Assembly (NCBI GenBank): GCA_964552235.1
Contig: CAZKGO010000010.1
Location: 26,357 to 90,356 of the forward strand
Direction of reading: 5' to 3'
DNA: 64,000 nt
Source of the DNA: CAVTHK01 sp964552235
Lineage (GTDB): Bacteria > Spirochaetota > Spirochaetia > SZUA-6 > CAVTHK01
The translations under genes were made by a program, and so were the position numbers. Below are positions 34,386 through 42,266 of this stretch, in pieces (the first letter of the stretch is position 1; every line of letters starts with the position of its first letter). The notes below the pieces were generated by a model. That model was given only the letters and a program-made list of their open reading frames with translations, was not told where the DNA came from and made no database searches.

Positions 34386-35788
34386 CTCCCACCTCCCACT
34401 CCCGGCAGGCGCCGGTCCTGCTCCCTGCGCAGCGCCCACAGGCGCGAACTCGCCGGCTCCTCGACGGCCGACGCCGTCAGCAGCGCTCCCGCAGGGACGG
34501 CGCGTGTCAGGCGCAGCCCCGCGGCCATGTACAGCGGCAGCGGGCGATCGCCGCCGAGCGGAGCAGCAGGCACCATGAGCGCCTCGAGCGCGTGCCCCTG
34601 CTCGATGTCCTCCATAGCGAGCACGGTGCCGGCGGCCAGCTCGCGCCCGGCCCGGCCGACGATGTCGGCGTTCGGCCGCACCTCAGGGGCGCCCGTGGAC
34701 ACCCCGAGAAGGCCCGCGCAGAGCGCCGACAGCGGCGCCTCGACTCCGAGCATGTGCAGCGGCCTGTAGACGAGGGCCGCCGTGCCGGAAGCGTTGGTCG
34801 GCATGCCCTTGCGGCCGAGGAACTGGCGGCTGTAGCGGTTGCTGTTCTCGATCACGATGAACTCGCCACCCATCATGCCGGGCTCGTCGGCCCGGCGCAG
34901 GCAGGTGAACACCTCGACCGCGCCCGGACGCGAGAGGATCCCGCCCTCGGACCGCGGGCACAGCGCCTCAGCCACTTCGACGGTGCGCAGCACGGGAGCG
35001 TGGAGCTGCGGCCTGTCGGCCGCCAGGCCCGTGTGGTTGGCCGCGATCACCATCTCGCACACGTCGGCGGGGAACAGCATCGGCAGCCCGCCCATCGCCC
35101 GCCTGCGCTCCTCGACGTACTCGGCGATGGCCCCGCGAGGCGCCCGCGCCAGGAGTCGTCGCTCGCTGTCCGAAAGAACGACCGAACCGCGGCCGTTGCC
35201 CACCGTCGCGGCAGCCTCGTCGAAGACAAAGTCGCTCTCCCGCGCCTTGCCGCCGCAGAGGACGTTGAAGCCAAGAGAGCGGGCCCAGAGGAACATCCCG
35301 GTCAGCAGGCCGTGCTGATCCCCGTCCACGGGCGTGCAGACGACGCCCTTGTCCGCGGCCATCGCGTGCAGCAGGGGACCGACGATCGCATCGGCCTCCT
35401 TGGTGACGATGGCCAGGTGCTTGCCCGCGAGGATCGCGGCTTCGCCGTGGCGGGCGCCGGATTCGGCGTCTCCGGTGCACTCGATCACGACATCGACCGG
35501 CAGCTCGGCCACCAGCTCGGCGTTCGTCAGCAGGGCCGTGCGCCCACGATCCAGAGCCCCCCGGGCCTCGACGGCCGTCGCGCAGCGGACCGCCTCATCG
35601 CGCCCGATGCCGGCCGCCCGGCAGGCCTTTTCCAGGGCCTCGACGCTGCGGTCGCAGACCACGCGCAGGTCCAGGCGCGGCACGAGGCGGCCCTGGGCCA
35701 GCAGCGACGTGCCGAACACACCCGTGCCGATGAGGGCGGCCCTCACCCTGCGCTCGCCGCAGCGGCGGAACAGCGCCTCGTAGATCAT
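34382..35788 (-). CDS. NAD(P)-binding oxidoreductase with C-terminal SAF domain
   Basis: A 468-residue protein. The first ~200 residues are a homoserine-dehydrogenase-like Rossmann domain (ALIGTGVFGTSLLAQG, then VDVVIECTGDAESGARHG and HLAIVTKEADA). A middle domain contains CGGKARESDFVFDEAA and FPADVCEMVIAANHTGL. The C-terminal ~80 residues form a SAF domain (AGTVLAMEDIEQGHALEALM and AVPAGALLTASAVEE), as in altronate dehydratase and antifreeze-like folds. Proteins of this architecture occur in sugar-catabolic operons, but their reaction is mostly unassigned. Its start overlaps the deoC stop (ATGA), and its stop overlaps the next ATG. Confidence 0.82.
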   Translation of the reverse strand: MIYEALFRRCGERRVRAALIGTGVFGTSLLAQGRLVPRLDLRVVCDRSVEALEKACRAAGIGRDEAVRCATAVEARGALDRGRTALLTNAELVAELPVDVVIECTGDAESGARHGEAAILAGKHLAIVTKEADAIVGPLLHAMAADKGVVCTPVDGDQHGLLTGMFLWARSLGFNVLCGGKARESDFVFDEAAATVGNGRGSVVLSDSERRLLARAPRGAIAEYVEERRRAMGGLPMLFPADVCEMVIAANHTGLAADRPQLHAPVLRTVEVAEALCPRSEGGILSRPGAVEVFTCLRRADEPGMMGGEFIVIENSNRYSRQFLGRKGMPTNASGTAALVYRPLHMLGVEAPLSALCAGLLGVSTGAPEVRPNADIVGRAGRELAAGTVLAMEDIEQGHALEALMVPAAPLGGDRPLPLYMAAGLRLTRAVPAGALLTASAVEEPASSRLWALRREQDRRLPGVGGGR

Positions 35789-36495
35789 CGCGCGGGCCCG
35801 GCCGGCTCCCACCCGATCGCTGTGAGCTGGGTATCGAGCACCTTGCGCATCGCCACGACCGAGGCGCCGGCCCTCATCATGGCCACGCCGTCTTCGACGC
35901 CGGCCACCCCGCCGCTCGCCTTGACCCTGATGCGCCCTCCCACGGCCTCGTGGATCATGCTGACGGCGTGGACCGTGGCCCGACCCGGCCCGAAGCCGGT
36001 GCAGGTCTTGACGAAATCGGCGCCGCTGTCGGCCACCAGCTTCGCGGCGGTGACGATCTCCTCTTCGGTGAGGACCCCGATTTCGATGATCACCTTGAAG
36101 GGCACCTTGTGGGGTCTCGCCACCTCCATCACGGCGGCGATGTCGGCGCTCACCTTGCGGTAGTCGCCCGACTTGAAGGCGGCGATGTTCATCACCATGT
36201 CCAGGTCGTTGGCGCCGGCAGCGAGACCCTGCTCGGTCTCGACGCACTTGACCCGGCTGGTCTGGCCGCCGCAGGGAAAGCCGACGGCGATCATCGTGAG
36301 CACGCCGCTGCCCTCCAGCGCGTCCGCTACGACCGGCACCCACTGGGGAAAGGCCGCCACTGAGCGCACCCGGTACTTGGCCGCCACGCGGCAGGCCTCG
36401 CGCACCTCGGCCTCGCCGGCCGTGATCGTGAGGGCGTCCGAGTAGTCGATCGCGGCCACGAGCTTAGCGATCTCATCGCGGGTGACCCCGAGCAT
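35785..36495 (-). CDS. deoC: Deoxyribose-phosphate aldolase
   Basis: A 236-residue DeoC-type class I aldolase. Schiff-base chemistry residues are visible: the lysine in VPFKVIIEIGVL and the second lysine in RIRVKASGGVAG; ADFVKTCTGFGPG gives the third family motif. DeoC splits deoxyribose 5-phosphate into acetaldehyde and glyceraldehyde 3-phosphate, and relatives act on other 2-deoxy or keto sugars. No nucleoside phosphorylase or other deo gene is nearby; instead it sits between a split transketolase and an oxidoreductase, so it may be a paralogue with a different substrate. ATG 36495 follows GGGGAGGTAA. Confidence 0.9.
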   Translation of the reverse strand: MLGVTRDEIAKLVAAIDYSDALTITAGEAEVREACRVAAKYRVRSVAAFPQWVPVVADALEGSGVLTMIAVGFPCGGQTSRVKCVETEQGLAAGANDLDMVMNIAAFKSGDYRKVSADIAAVMEVARPHKVPFKVIIEIGVLTEEEIVTAAKLVADSGADFVKTCTGFGPGRATVHAVSMIHEAVGGRIRVKASGGVAGVEDGVAMMRAGASVVAMRKVLDTQLTAIGWEPAGPAR

Positions 36496-36549
36496 GGCTT
36501 ACCTCCCCAGGGCAGGCGGCGCCGCCCGGGCGGCGCCGCACCCTTTGTC

Positions 36550-37494
36550 CTACTTCTTCTTGCCCTTGACCGCGGCCCTGGCCGCCTTCTTCATGTCCTC
36601 GATCGACATGCCGTACTTGTCCAGGATCGCGTCGTAGGGCCCGGTCTCGGCGAACTGGTCGCGCAGCCCGACCCGCTTGACGGGCACCGGGGCTTCCTCG
36701 CACACCAGCTCCGCCACGGCCCCGCCGAGGCCGCCGATGACGCTGTGCTCCTCGACCGTGACGATCGCGCCGGTTTCGCGCGCCGCCTTGATCACCGCGT
36801 CGTTGTCCAACGGCTTGATCGTGTGCATCTCGAGCACCCGCGCCTTGAGGCCCTCCCTGGTCAGCGCTTCGGCGGCCTGCAGCACGCGGGGCATCAGCAC
36901 GCCGGTGCCGATGATCGTGAGGTCGCCGCCTTCGCGCAGCGTGTCGGCCCGGCCCAGGACCGGCGCGTACTTCGCGTCGTGGATCGTCTCGACGTCGTTG
37001 CGGCACAGGCGGAAGAACACCGCCCCCTTGTGATCGGCCACCTGCGGAAGCAGCCTGGTGATGCTCGGCCCGTCGCTCGGCACCACGACCGTCATGTTGG
37101 GGAGGCTGCGCATCGCGGCGATATCGGTGATCGAGTTGTGGGTCGGGCCGTCAAAGGAGTCCGACAGGCCGCCGTAGGCGCCCATCAGCTTGACGTTCGC
37201 CTTGCCGTAGCAGCAGTGGGTGCGGATCATCTCGATCGCCCTGGTCGCAAAGAACACCGCGAAGGTGTTGGCAAAGGGGATCTTGCCCGAGTAGGCGAAC
37301 CCGACGGCCGCATCGACGAGCGACGGCTCGGCGATGCCGACGTTGAAGAAGCGATCCGGGTAGGCGTCGGCGAACATGAACGAGTGGTCCGAATTGGACA
37401 CGTCGGCGCTCAGCACCACCACGTCGGGGTGCGTCTTGCCCAGCTCGACGAGCGCCTTGCCGTAGGCGAGTCGTGCGTTGACTAGCTCTGCCAT
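36550..37494 (-). CDS. Transketolase, C-terminal subunit
   Basis: A 314-residue protein with the pyrimidine-binding domain (ADVSNSDHSFMFADAYPDRFFNVGIAEPSLVDAAVGFAY, shown in part: DRFFNVGIAEPS with the activating Glu) and the C-terminal transketolase domain (IIGTGVLMPRVLQAAE). MGAYGGLSDSFDGPTHNSITD is the usual PP/Pyr domain link. It forms the TPP enzyme together with the N-terminal subunit encoded just upstream, whose last 13 nt it overlaps. The C-terminal KAARAAVKGKKK is Lys-rich. Split transketolases are common in bacteria and are also used in pentose and apiose breakdown. Confidence 0.92.
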   Translation of the reverse strand: MAELVNARLAYGKALVELGKTHPDVVVLSADVSNSDHSFMFADAYPDRFFNVGIAEPSLVDAAVGFAYSGKIPFANTFAVFFATRAIEMIRTHCCYGKANVKLMGAYGGLSDSFDGPTHNSITDIAAMRSLPNMTVVVPSDGPSITRLLPQVADHKGAVFFRLCRNDVETIHDAKYAPVLGRADTLREGGDLTIIGTGVLMPRVLQAAEALTREGLKARVLEMHTIKPLDNDAVIKAARETGAIVTVEEHSVIGGLGGAVAELVCEEAPVPVKRVGLRDQFAETGPYDAILDKYGMSIEDMKKAARAAVKGKKK

Positions 37495-38372
37495 GCCTTA
37501 AGCCCCTCCTCGAGCTCGCGCTTCGCCGCTTCGTACTGCTCCTTGTTCGGCGCCATGCCGTGCCAGCGGTTGTCGTATTCGAACAGCTTGACCCCGCGGC
37601 CCTTGGTGGTGCGCGCGATGATCACGCTCGGCTTCGCGTGCACCTCGGCGGTCCGGTCGAGGGCCTCGAGGATCTCGCGCACGTTGTGGCCGTGGATCTC
37701 CTGGGTGTGCCAGCCAAAGGCCTCCCACTTGGCCGCGATCGGCTCGGTGGGCATCACGTCGGCTGTGGCGCCGGTCTGCTGGATGCCGTTGTAGTCGAGG
37801 ATGACGGTGAGGTTGCCGAGCTTGAACTTGGCCGCGGCCATCGCTCCTTCCCAGATGACGCCCGAGTTGATCTCGCCGTCGCCGCAGATCACGAACACGC
37901 GCGTCGGCGAGGCCATGGCCGAAGGCGCGGTCTGAGCGCTCGGCTTGGCGTCGCGCATGCGCGCGGCGAGCGCCATGCCCACGCCGATGCAGATGCCGTG
38001 CCCGAGCGGGCCGGCCGCCGCCTCGACGCCGGGAGTCTTGACGGGATCCGGGTGGCCCTGGAGCCGGCTGTTCAGCTTGCGGAACGTAAGCAGCTCTTCC
38101 ACCGGGAAATAGCCCTTGTACGCCAGGGCCGTGTACAGCATCGCGCAAGCGTGGCCCTTGGAGAACACCAGCCTGTCCCGATCGACCCAGTCGGGCTTTT
38201 TCGGGTCCAGCCTCATCTGGTGGAAGAACAGCGATGCGACGATCTCCGCCACGGAAAAGGCGCCGCCGATGTGACCGCTCTGCGCGTTGTAGACCATTTC
38301 GAGCACGTGCAGACGGAACCGCTGCGCCTTGGCGGAGATGTCCCTGATCAACGCTTCCGAGTGGTAGTTCAT
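37482..38372 (-). CDS. Transketolase, N-terminal (TPP-binding) subunit
   Basis: A 296-residue protein, ATG 38372 after AGGAGAGG. QSGHIGGAFSVAEIVASLFF, RDRLVFSKGHACAMLY, AAGPLGHGICIGVGMALA and VICGDGEINSGVIWEGA with NLTVILDYNGIQQTG form the TPP and metal site. With the C-terminal subunit it transfers two-carbon ketol units between sugar phosphates. It opens the operon running to the GH31 gene. Divergent from it, beyond a 295-nt gap, is an SDR gene with a structured leader. Confidence 0.93.
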   Translation of the reverse strand: MNYHSEALIRDISAKAQRFRLHVLEMVYNAQSGHIGGAFSVAEIVASLFFHQMRLDPKKPDWVDRDRLVFSKGHACAMLYTALAYKGYFPVEELLTFRKLNSRLQGHPDPVKTPGVEAAAGPLGHGICIGVGMALAARMRDAKPSAQTAPSAMASPTRVFVICGDGEINSGVIWEGAMAAAKFKLGNLTVILDYNGIQQTGATADVMPTEPIAAKWEAFGWHTQEIHGHNVREILEALDRTAEVHAKPSVIIARTTKGRGVKLFEYDNRWHGMAPNKEQYEAAKRELEEGLKAWQS

Positions 38373-38528
38373 CAGTTCCTCTCCTGGCGATGTCCGCGGC
38401 ACCGTCACCGGGCCGCGATACTTTTTGGGCCCAGTCCCGACGCCGGGCGACCGCACGCCCGCCCGCTCATGGACAGGGCTCCGGCCGCATGTTATAGGTG
38501 TTGGCAGCGATATTCAAGGTGCGGGATG

Positions 38529-38660
38529 GGGACTGGGTTCGGCGGCCCGTCCCGAAGGACTCCGGCGAGTGCGCCGGAGGGCCTGGACGAAGACGCCCGA
38601 GAGAGCTCCGGCGAGTACGCCGGAGTGTGGGACCTGAACGAGGACTTCCAGGTCAGGGGA
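38529..38660 (+). ncRNA. Candidate structured 5' leader with four hairpins, upstream of an SDR gene
   Basis: Four hairpins can be drawn in this stretch on the plus strand: 38529-38553 (GGGAC/GTCCC with inner GGG/CCC), 38560-38579 and 38606-38625 (each CTCCGGCG, a 4-nt loop, CGCCGGAG; loops AGTG and AGTA), and 38631-38654 (GACCTG/CAGGTC). The ribosome site AGGGGA follows at 38655-38660, and the ATG is at 38668. The middle two are near-identical, 46 nt apart, and flanked by related sequence (CTGGACGAAGAC and CTGAACGAGGAC), so they look like a duplicated unit. They could be an RNA regulator or paired operators. I do not recognise a known riboswitch class. Confidence 0.45.
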
Positions 38661-38667
38661 GCACACG

Positions 38668-39417
38668 ATGGAGATCAGGCAGATGACGGCGATCGTCACC
38701 GGAGCGGCGCGGGGCATGGGTCGGGCGTTCGCGGAGGAGCTGGCCGGACGGGGCGCCACCGTGGCGATCTGCGACGTCAACAAGGACGAGCTGGACAGGA
38801 CCGCGCGCGAGATCGGCGCTCGGTTCAAGGTCAAGGTGATCGGCGAGGTTGTCGACGTCTCCAACGAGGAGCAGGTCCAGCGTTTCGTCGCCCGCGTGGA
38901 GCAGGAGGCGGGCCGGGTCGACATCCTGGTCAACAACGCGGCCATCCACCCGCTGCACAGCATCGAGGAGATCTCGGTCGACGAGTGGGACAAGGTACTC
39001 GCCGTGAACCTCCGCAGCGCCTTCCTGTTCTGCCGCGCGGTGCTGCCGGGCATGCGCAAGCGCAGGTTCGGCCGCATCATCAGCATCTCCAGCGAGGCCG
39101 GCAAGAACGGCGGCACGATCGCGGCGCCCCACTATTCGGCATCCAAGGGCGCGATCCTCGGCTTCACGCGCAACCTGGCACGAGCCGTCGGCGTCGACGG
39201 CGTGACGGTCAACGCGATCTGCCCCGGCCGGATCGCCACCGCGATGTCCGGACAGGTCTCGGCCGAGGCCAATCAGGTCTACATCGACCGCAGCTCGGTC
39301 AAGCGCCTCGGCAAGCCGGAGGACGTGGCGTGGGCCGTGGCGTTTCTGGCAGACGAGCGCTCGAGCTTCGTCACCGGCGAGACGCTCAACATCAACGGCG
39401 GGACGGTGATGGACTGA
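38668..39417 (+). CDS. Short-chain dehydrogenase/reductase (FabG-like)
   Basis: A 249-residue SDR with complete motifs: TGAARGMGRAFAEEL, NNAAIHPLHS, the catalytic Ser in IISISSEAGKNGG, YSASK (Tyr/Lys) and the C-terminal NINGGTVMD. It is a classical NAD(P)-dependent dehydrogenase, probably acting on a sugar, polyol or hydroxy acid as in neighbouring catabolic genes. It follows the four-hairpin leader and is divergent from the transketolase operon. GC-rich palindromes follow its stop. Confidence 0.92.
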   Translation: MEIRQMTAIVTGAARGMGRAFAEELAGRGATVAICDVNKDELDRTAREIGARFKVKVIGEVVDVSNEEQVQRFVARVEQEAGRVDILVNNAAIHPLHSIEEISVDEWDKVLAVNLRSAFLFCRAVLPGMRKRRFGRIISISSEAGKNGGTIAAPHYSASKGAILGFTRNLARAVGVDGVTVNAICPGRIATAMSGQVSAEANQVYIDRSSVKRLGKPEDVAWAVAFLADERSSFVTGETLNINGGTVMD

Positions 39418-39815
39418 GCACAGGGATAGGCCCGCCCGCGGGCGGGCGCGCTGTCCCCATGCGAAGCATGGGGCCGCGAGCCCCGCGCGGGGCGGGCACT
39501 CCCGCCTCCGACCCCGCCGCTGCTCGCGCATGAGCGCTGCCGGACGGAAACGCGCAGACGCGCTCTCCTCTGCTCCCCGACGAGGCGATCCGCCCCTGCC
39601 GCACCGCCACAGCCAAGGCGCGCCTACGGCGGCAAGACAAGCGCAGCGGCCTCGCGCACGAAAAAGGCCTTGCACTCCTCCCCATCGAAAGGCTCAAGCA
39701 TCCTCGGCATCGGCTCGGCCTCGGCGTCGTCGAAGCACGTAAGGCTGGGGCGCGACCTCAGGCGCACCCGAGACGCTGCTTGCGGCTGGTCCAGGCAAGG
39801 CTCTGACCGCCGAGA
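39418..39815. other. 398-nt gap with GC palindromes and a gene relic
   Basis: This is the only gap above 300 nt. It starts with two hairpins after the SDR stop: an 18-nt perfect palindrome at 39432-39449 (GCCCGCCCGCGGGCGGGC) and a stem CCCCATGC-GAA-GCATGGGG at 39457-39475. Neither has a T-tract; together they may end transcription or protect the mRNA. A relic of a toxin-like gene (39624-39760, minus strand) is listed separately. I see nothing else recognisable. Confidence 0.5.
39624..39760 (-). pseudogene. C-terminal relic resembling an AbiEii-type nucleotidyltransferase toxin
   Basis: On the minus strand one frame reads LTCFDDAEAEPMPRMLEPF then GEECKAFFVREAAALVLPP and a TAG (complement 39624-39626). 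This is like the last ~40 residues of AbiEii/AbiGii-type nucleotidyltransferase toxins, which often end in F-x-D-A-E-x-x-P-x-P-x-x-L followed by W-E-E-x-K-x-F-F. No start codon, catalytic core or antitoxin remains. The match is short and recalled from memory of the family, so confidence is modest. Confidence 0.4.
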
Positions 39816-41288
39816 TCAGCGGCGCACGCAGAGCCTGGCCCCGCGCGACTCCCGGCTCATCTCCTGGTAGACGGTCTTGACCTCGAGGTACTCGTCCACG
39901 GCGATCGAGCCCTGCTCGCGGCCCATGCCGCTCAGCTTCATGCCGCCGTAAGGGGCCTGCAGCATCGAGCCGTGGATGTCGTTGATCCATACGGACCCGG
40001 CCTCCAGGCGCTGCGCCGCGAGGTAGCAGTTGCGCGCATCGGCGCTGAAAAAGTAGGCGCTCAGCCCGTACGCCGTGTCGTTGGCCCGCTCGATCGCCTT
40101 CTCGACGTCGTCGTCTGCCACGGTGAAAGCGAGGACCGGCCCGAAGGTTTCCTTCACCATGACGTCCATCTGGTGGTTGCAGTCGACCAGAACCGTCGGC
40201 TCGTAGAAGAAGCCCTTGCTGCCGATACGCTTGCCGCCGGTGAGCACCTTGGCGCCCCTGGCCACGGCATCCTTGACCTGCGCCGTGACCCAGTCGAGCT
40301 GGCGGCGGTTGTTGAGCGGGCCGATGTCGACGCCCTCGGCGAAGCCCTCCCCCACCTTGATGCGGCCCGCAAGCCGCGCCACCTCTTCGGCGAGCTGCCC
40401 GTAGACCGCGCGGTGTGCGTACACGCGGTTGACGCGGTTGCAGACCTGACCGCTGCTGCGGAAGGCCTGGAACGTGATCGCGTCCGCCGCCTTCGCCAGG
40501 TCCGCGTCGGACCACACGATGCACGGGCACTGCCCGCCTAGCTCGAGAGTCACCCGCTTGATCCCGTCGGCGGCGGCGCGCATCACCGCCTGCCCGCCCT
40601 CGACGCTCCCGGTGAGCGCGGCCTTGCGCACCAGCGGGTGGCGCACCAGGGCTTCGCCTGTCTCGCCGCCGGCTCCGGTGATGACGTTCAGCACCCCCGG
40701 CGGCAAGCCCGCCTCGGCTGCGATCTGCCCCATCAACAGCGTGGCCAGCGGCGTCTGCGAGCTCGGCTTGGCCATGACCGTGCAGCCGGCCGCCAGGGCG
40801 GGCCCCATCATGCGGGCCAGCAGGTTCAGCGGGTCGTTCCACGGCGGGATCGCTGCCACGACGCCGATCGGCTGCTTGAGCACGTAGACAAAGCGGTCGC
40901 GGTGATCGGACTGCAGCACCATTCCGCAGATGCGCCGCGCCTCCTGGGCGTAGTACTCCAGGAGTCCGCAGAAACCGCCGATCTCGCCCCTCGCCTGCGG
41001 GAACGGCTTGCCCTGCTCCTGCGTGAGGATCTTCGCCAGGTCGTCGGTGCGTCCGCGCACGGCTGCCACGACCCTGGCCATCGCTGCCGCGCGGTCGGCT
41101 GCCGGGGTCTCGCGCCAGAGCCGGAACGCCGCGTGCGACGAGCGGACGGCCCCGTCGACCTCGTCGGCGGTGGCTGCCGCGACGCGGCCCACCACTTGTT
41201 CGGTCGCCGGGTTGATCACGTCGATCGTCTTGCCCGAGCTTCCCTGGACCGTCTTGCCGTCAATGAGCATCGGGGCCAATTCTGCCAT
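39816..41288 (-). CDS. NAD(P)-dependent aldehyde dehydrogenase
   Basis: A 490-residue ALDH, start ATG 41288 after GAGGAGAAG. AIPPWNDPLNLLARMMGPAL and AKPSSQTPLAT form the cofactor site, LELGGQCPCIV has the general-base Glu and SSGQVCNRVNRVY the catalytic Cys. ETFGPVLAF and the C-terminal ALDH end are intact. Its neighbours (a DapA-family aldolase/dehydratase and IolB, same strand) suggest a semialdehyde substrate in sugar-acid or inositol breakdown, for example alpha-ketoglutarate semialdehyde or malonate semialdehyde; this is inference. Confidence 0.92.
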   Translation of the reverse strand: MAELAPMLIDGKTVQGSSGKTIDVINPATEQVVGRVAAATADEVDGAVRSSHAAFRLWRETPAADRAAAMARVVAAVRGRTDDLAKILTQEQGKPFPQARGEIGGFCGLLEYYAQEARRICGMVLQSDHRDRFVYVLKQPIGVVAAIPPWNDPLNLLARMMGPALAAGCTVMAKPSSQTPLATLLMGQIAAEAGLPPGVLNVITGAGGETGEALVRHPLVRKAALTGSVEGGQAVMRAAADGIKRVTLELGGQCPCIVWSDADLAKAADAITFQAFRSSGQVCNRVNRVYAHRAVYGQLAEEVARLAGRIKVGEGFAEGVDIGPLNNRRQLDWVTAQVKDAVARGAKVLTGGKRIGSKGFFYEPTVLVDCNHQMDVMVKETFGPVLAFTVADDDVEKAIERANDTAYGLSAYFFSADARNCYLAAQRLEAGSVWINDIHGSMLQAPYGGMKLSGMGREQGSIAVDEYLEVKTVYQEMSRESRGARLCVRR

Positions 41289-41353
41289 GTTCTTCTCCTC
41301 GGTACGCGGGGCCGCTGCGTGCCTGCAGGCGCCGCGCAGGTGCATCCCTGCAC

Positions 41354-42235
41354 CTATATCACTTTCATGTCCTTGAGCAGGGCCCGCAGCCGCTCGCGCT
41401 GCTCCGAGGTGAGCGGACCGACGGGCATGCGGCAGGGACCGCCTTCCATGCCCATGAGGTCGAGGGCTTCCTTGATCACGACGGGAAAGGTGCCCCACGT
41501 GAAAGCCAGCCGCAGCGGTGCGAGCGCCTCCTGAGCCTCGCGCGCGGCGTCGATCTTTCCCGCCTTGACGTTGTCGTAGATCCTGACCACGAGCTCGGGA
41601 CACACGTTGGCGGTGGCCGCGATCGAACCCTTGGCACCGGCCATCAGGGCCGCGAAGATCAGCGTGTCGCGCCCCATCACGACAGCGAAGTCCTTGGGCG
41701 TCTGGGCGATGTACTCCATCGTCAGGGAAAAGTCGCCGCTGGAGTCCTTGATGCCGACGATATTGTCGATCCCGGCCAGCCGCCGGACGAGCTTCGGTGA
41801 GACCTTGACGCCGGTGCGCGCGGGGTTCGTGTAGAGCAGAACGGGCAGCTTGGTCGCGTTGGCGACCGCCTTGTAGTGCTGGTAGAGCTCCTCCTCGTTG
41901 GGCTCGACGAAGAAGGGCGTGAGCACCGACAGGAAGTCGACGCCGCACTTCTCGGCCAGTTTCGTCAGCTCCACGGCCTCGCGGGTCGTGACCGCCGCCG
42001 AGCCGGCGTACACCGGCACCTTGCCGGCGGTCTCCTGCACCACCGCTTCCCATACCCTCTGCTTCTCTTTGGCCGTAAAGGCCCAGAACTCGCCCTGGCT
42101 GCCGATGGCGAAGAGGCCGTGCACGCCGCCGTCGATGAGCCTGCGCGTCAGTTTGCGCAGGGCCCCCTCGTTGATCTCCTCGCCCTTTGTCAAGGGCGTC
42201 ACCATGGCCGGAATGATTCCGTAGGGTCGCTTCAT
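41354..42235 (-). CDS. DapA-superfamily aldolase/dehydratase
   Basis: A 293-residue class I Schiff-base barrel. The lysine is in IVGIKDSSGDFS, the proton-relay Tyr in LLYTNPARTG, and GSQGEFWAFTAKEK matches the substrate carboxylate loop. Members include dihydrodipicolinate synthase, 2-keto-3-deoxygluconate aldolase and keto-deoxy-glucarate dehydratase. Lysine-synthesis neighbours are absent, and an ALDH follows 65 nt downstream, so a role in breaking down a 2-keto-3-deoxy sugar acid is more likely. It follows the IolB gene by 31 nt. Confidence 0.9.
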   Translation of the reverse strand: MKRPYGIIPAMVTPLTKGEEINEGALRKLTRRLIDGGVHGLFAIGSQGEFWAFTAKEKQRVWEAVVQETAGKVPVYAGSAAVTTREAVELTKLAEKCGVDFLSVLTPFFVEPNEEELYQHYKAVANATKLPVLLYTNPARTGVKVSPKLVRRLAGIDNIVGIKDSSGDFSLTMEYIAQTPKDFAVVMGRDTLIFAALMAGAKGSIAATANVCPELVVRIYDNVKAGKIDAAREAQEALAPLRLAFTWGTFPVVIKEALDLMGMEGGPCRMPVGPLTSEQRERLRALLKDMKVI

Positions 42236-42266
42236 TCGATCGCTCCTTTGTGTTGTTTCGCGGCGC

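Noticed and set aside
35785..38372. Assigning the transketolase/DeoC operon firmly to D-apiose catabolism
   Set aside because: Split transketolases are too widespread, and no apiose isomerase, kinase or apionate genes are present in the window.
38398..38667. Coding potential across the leader (frames reading through the paired hairpins)
   Set aside because: The frames give Arg/Gly-rich low-complexity peptides; the inverted repeats and the ribosome site explain the sequence better as a leader.
39429..39480. GC palindromes after the SDR gene as an intrinsic terminator or an insertion-sequence end
   Set aside because: No T-tract on either strand, and no transposase or target duplication nearby; kept only as hairpins.
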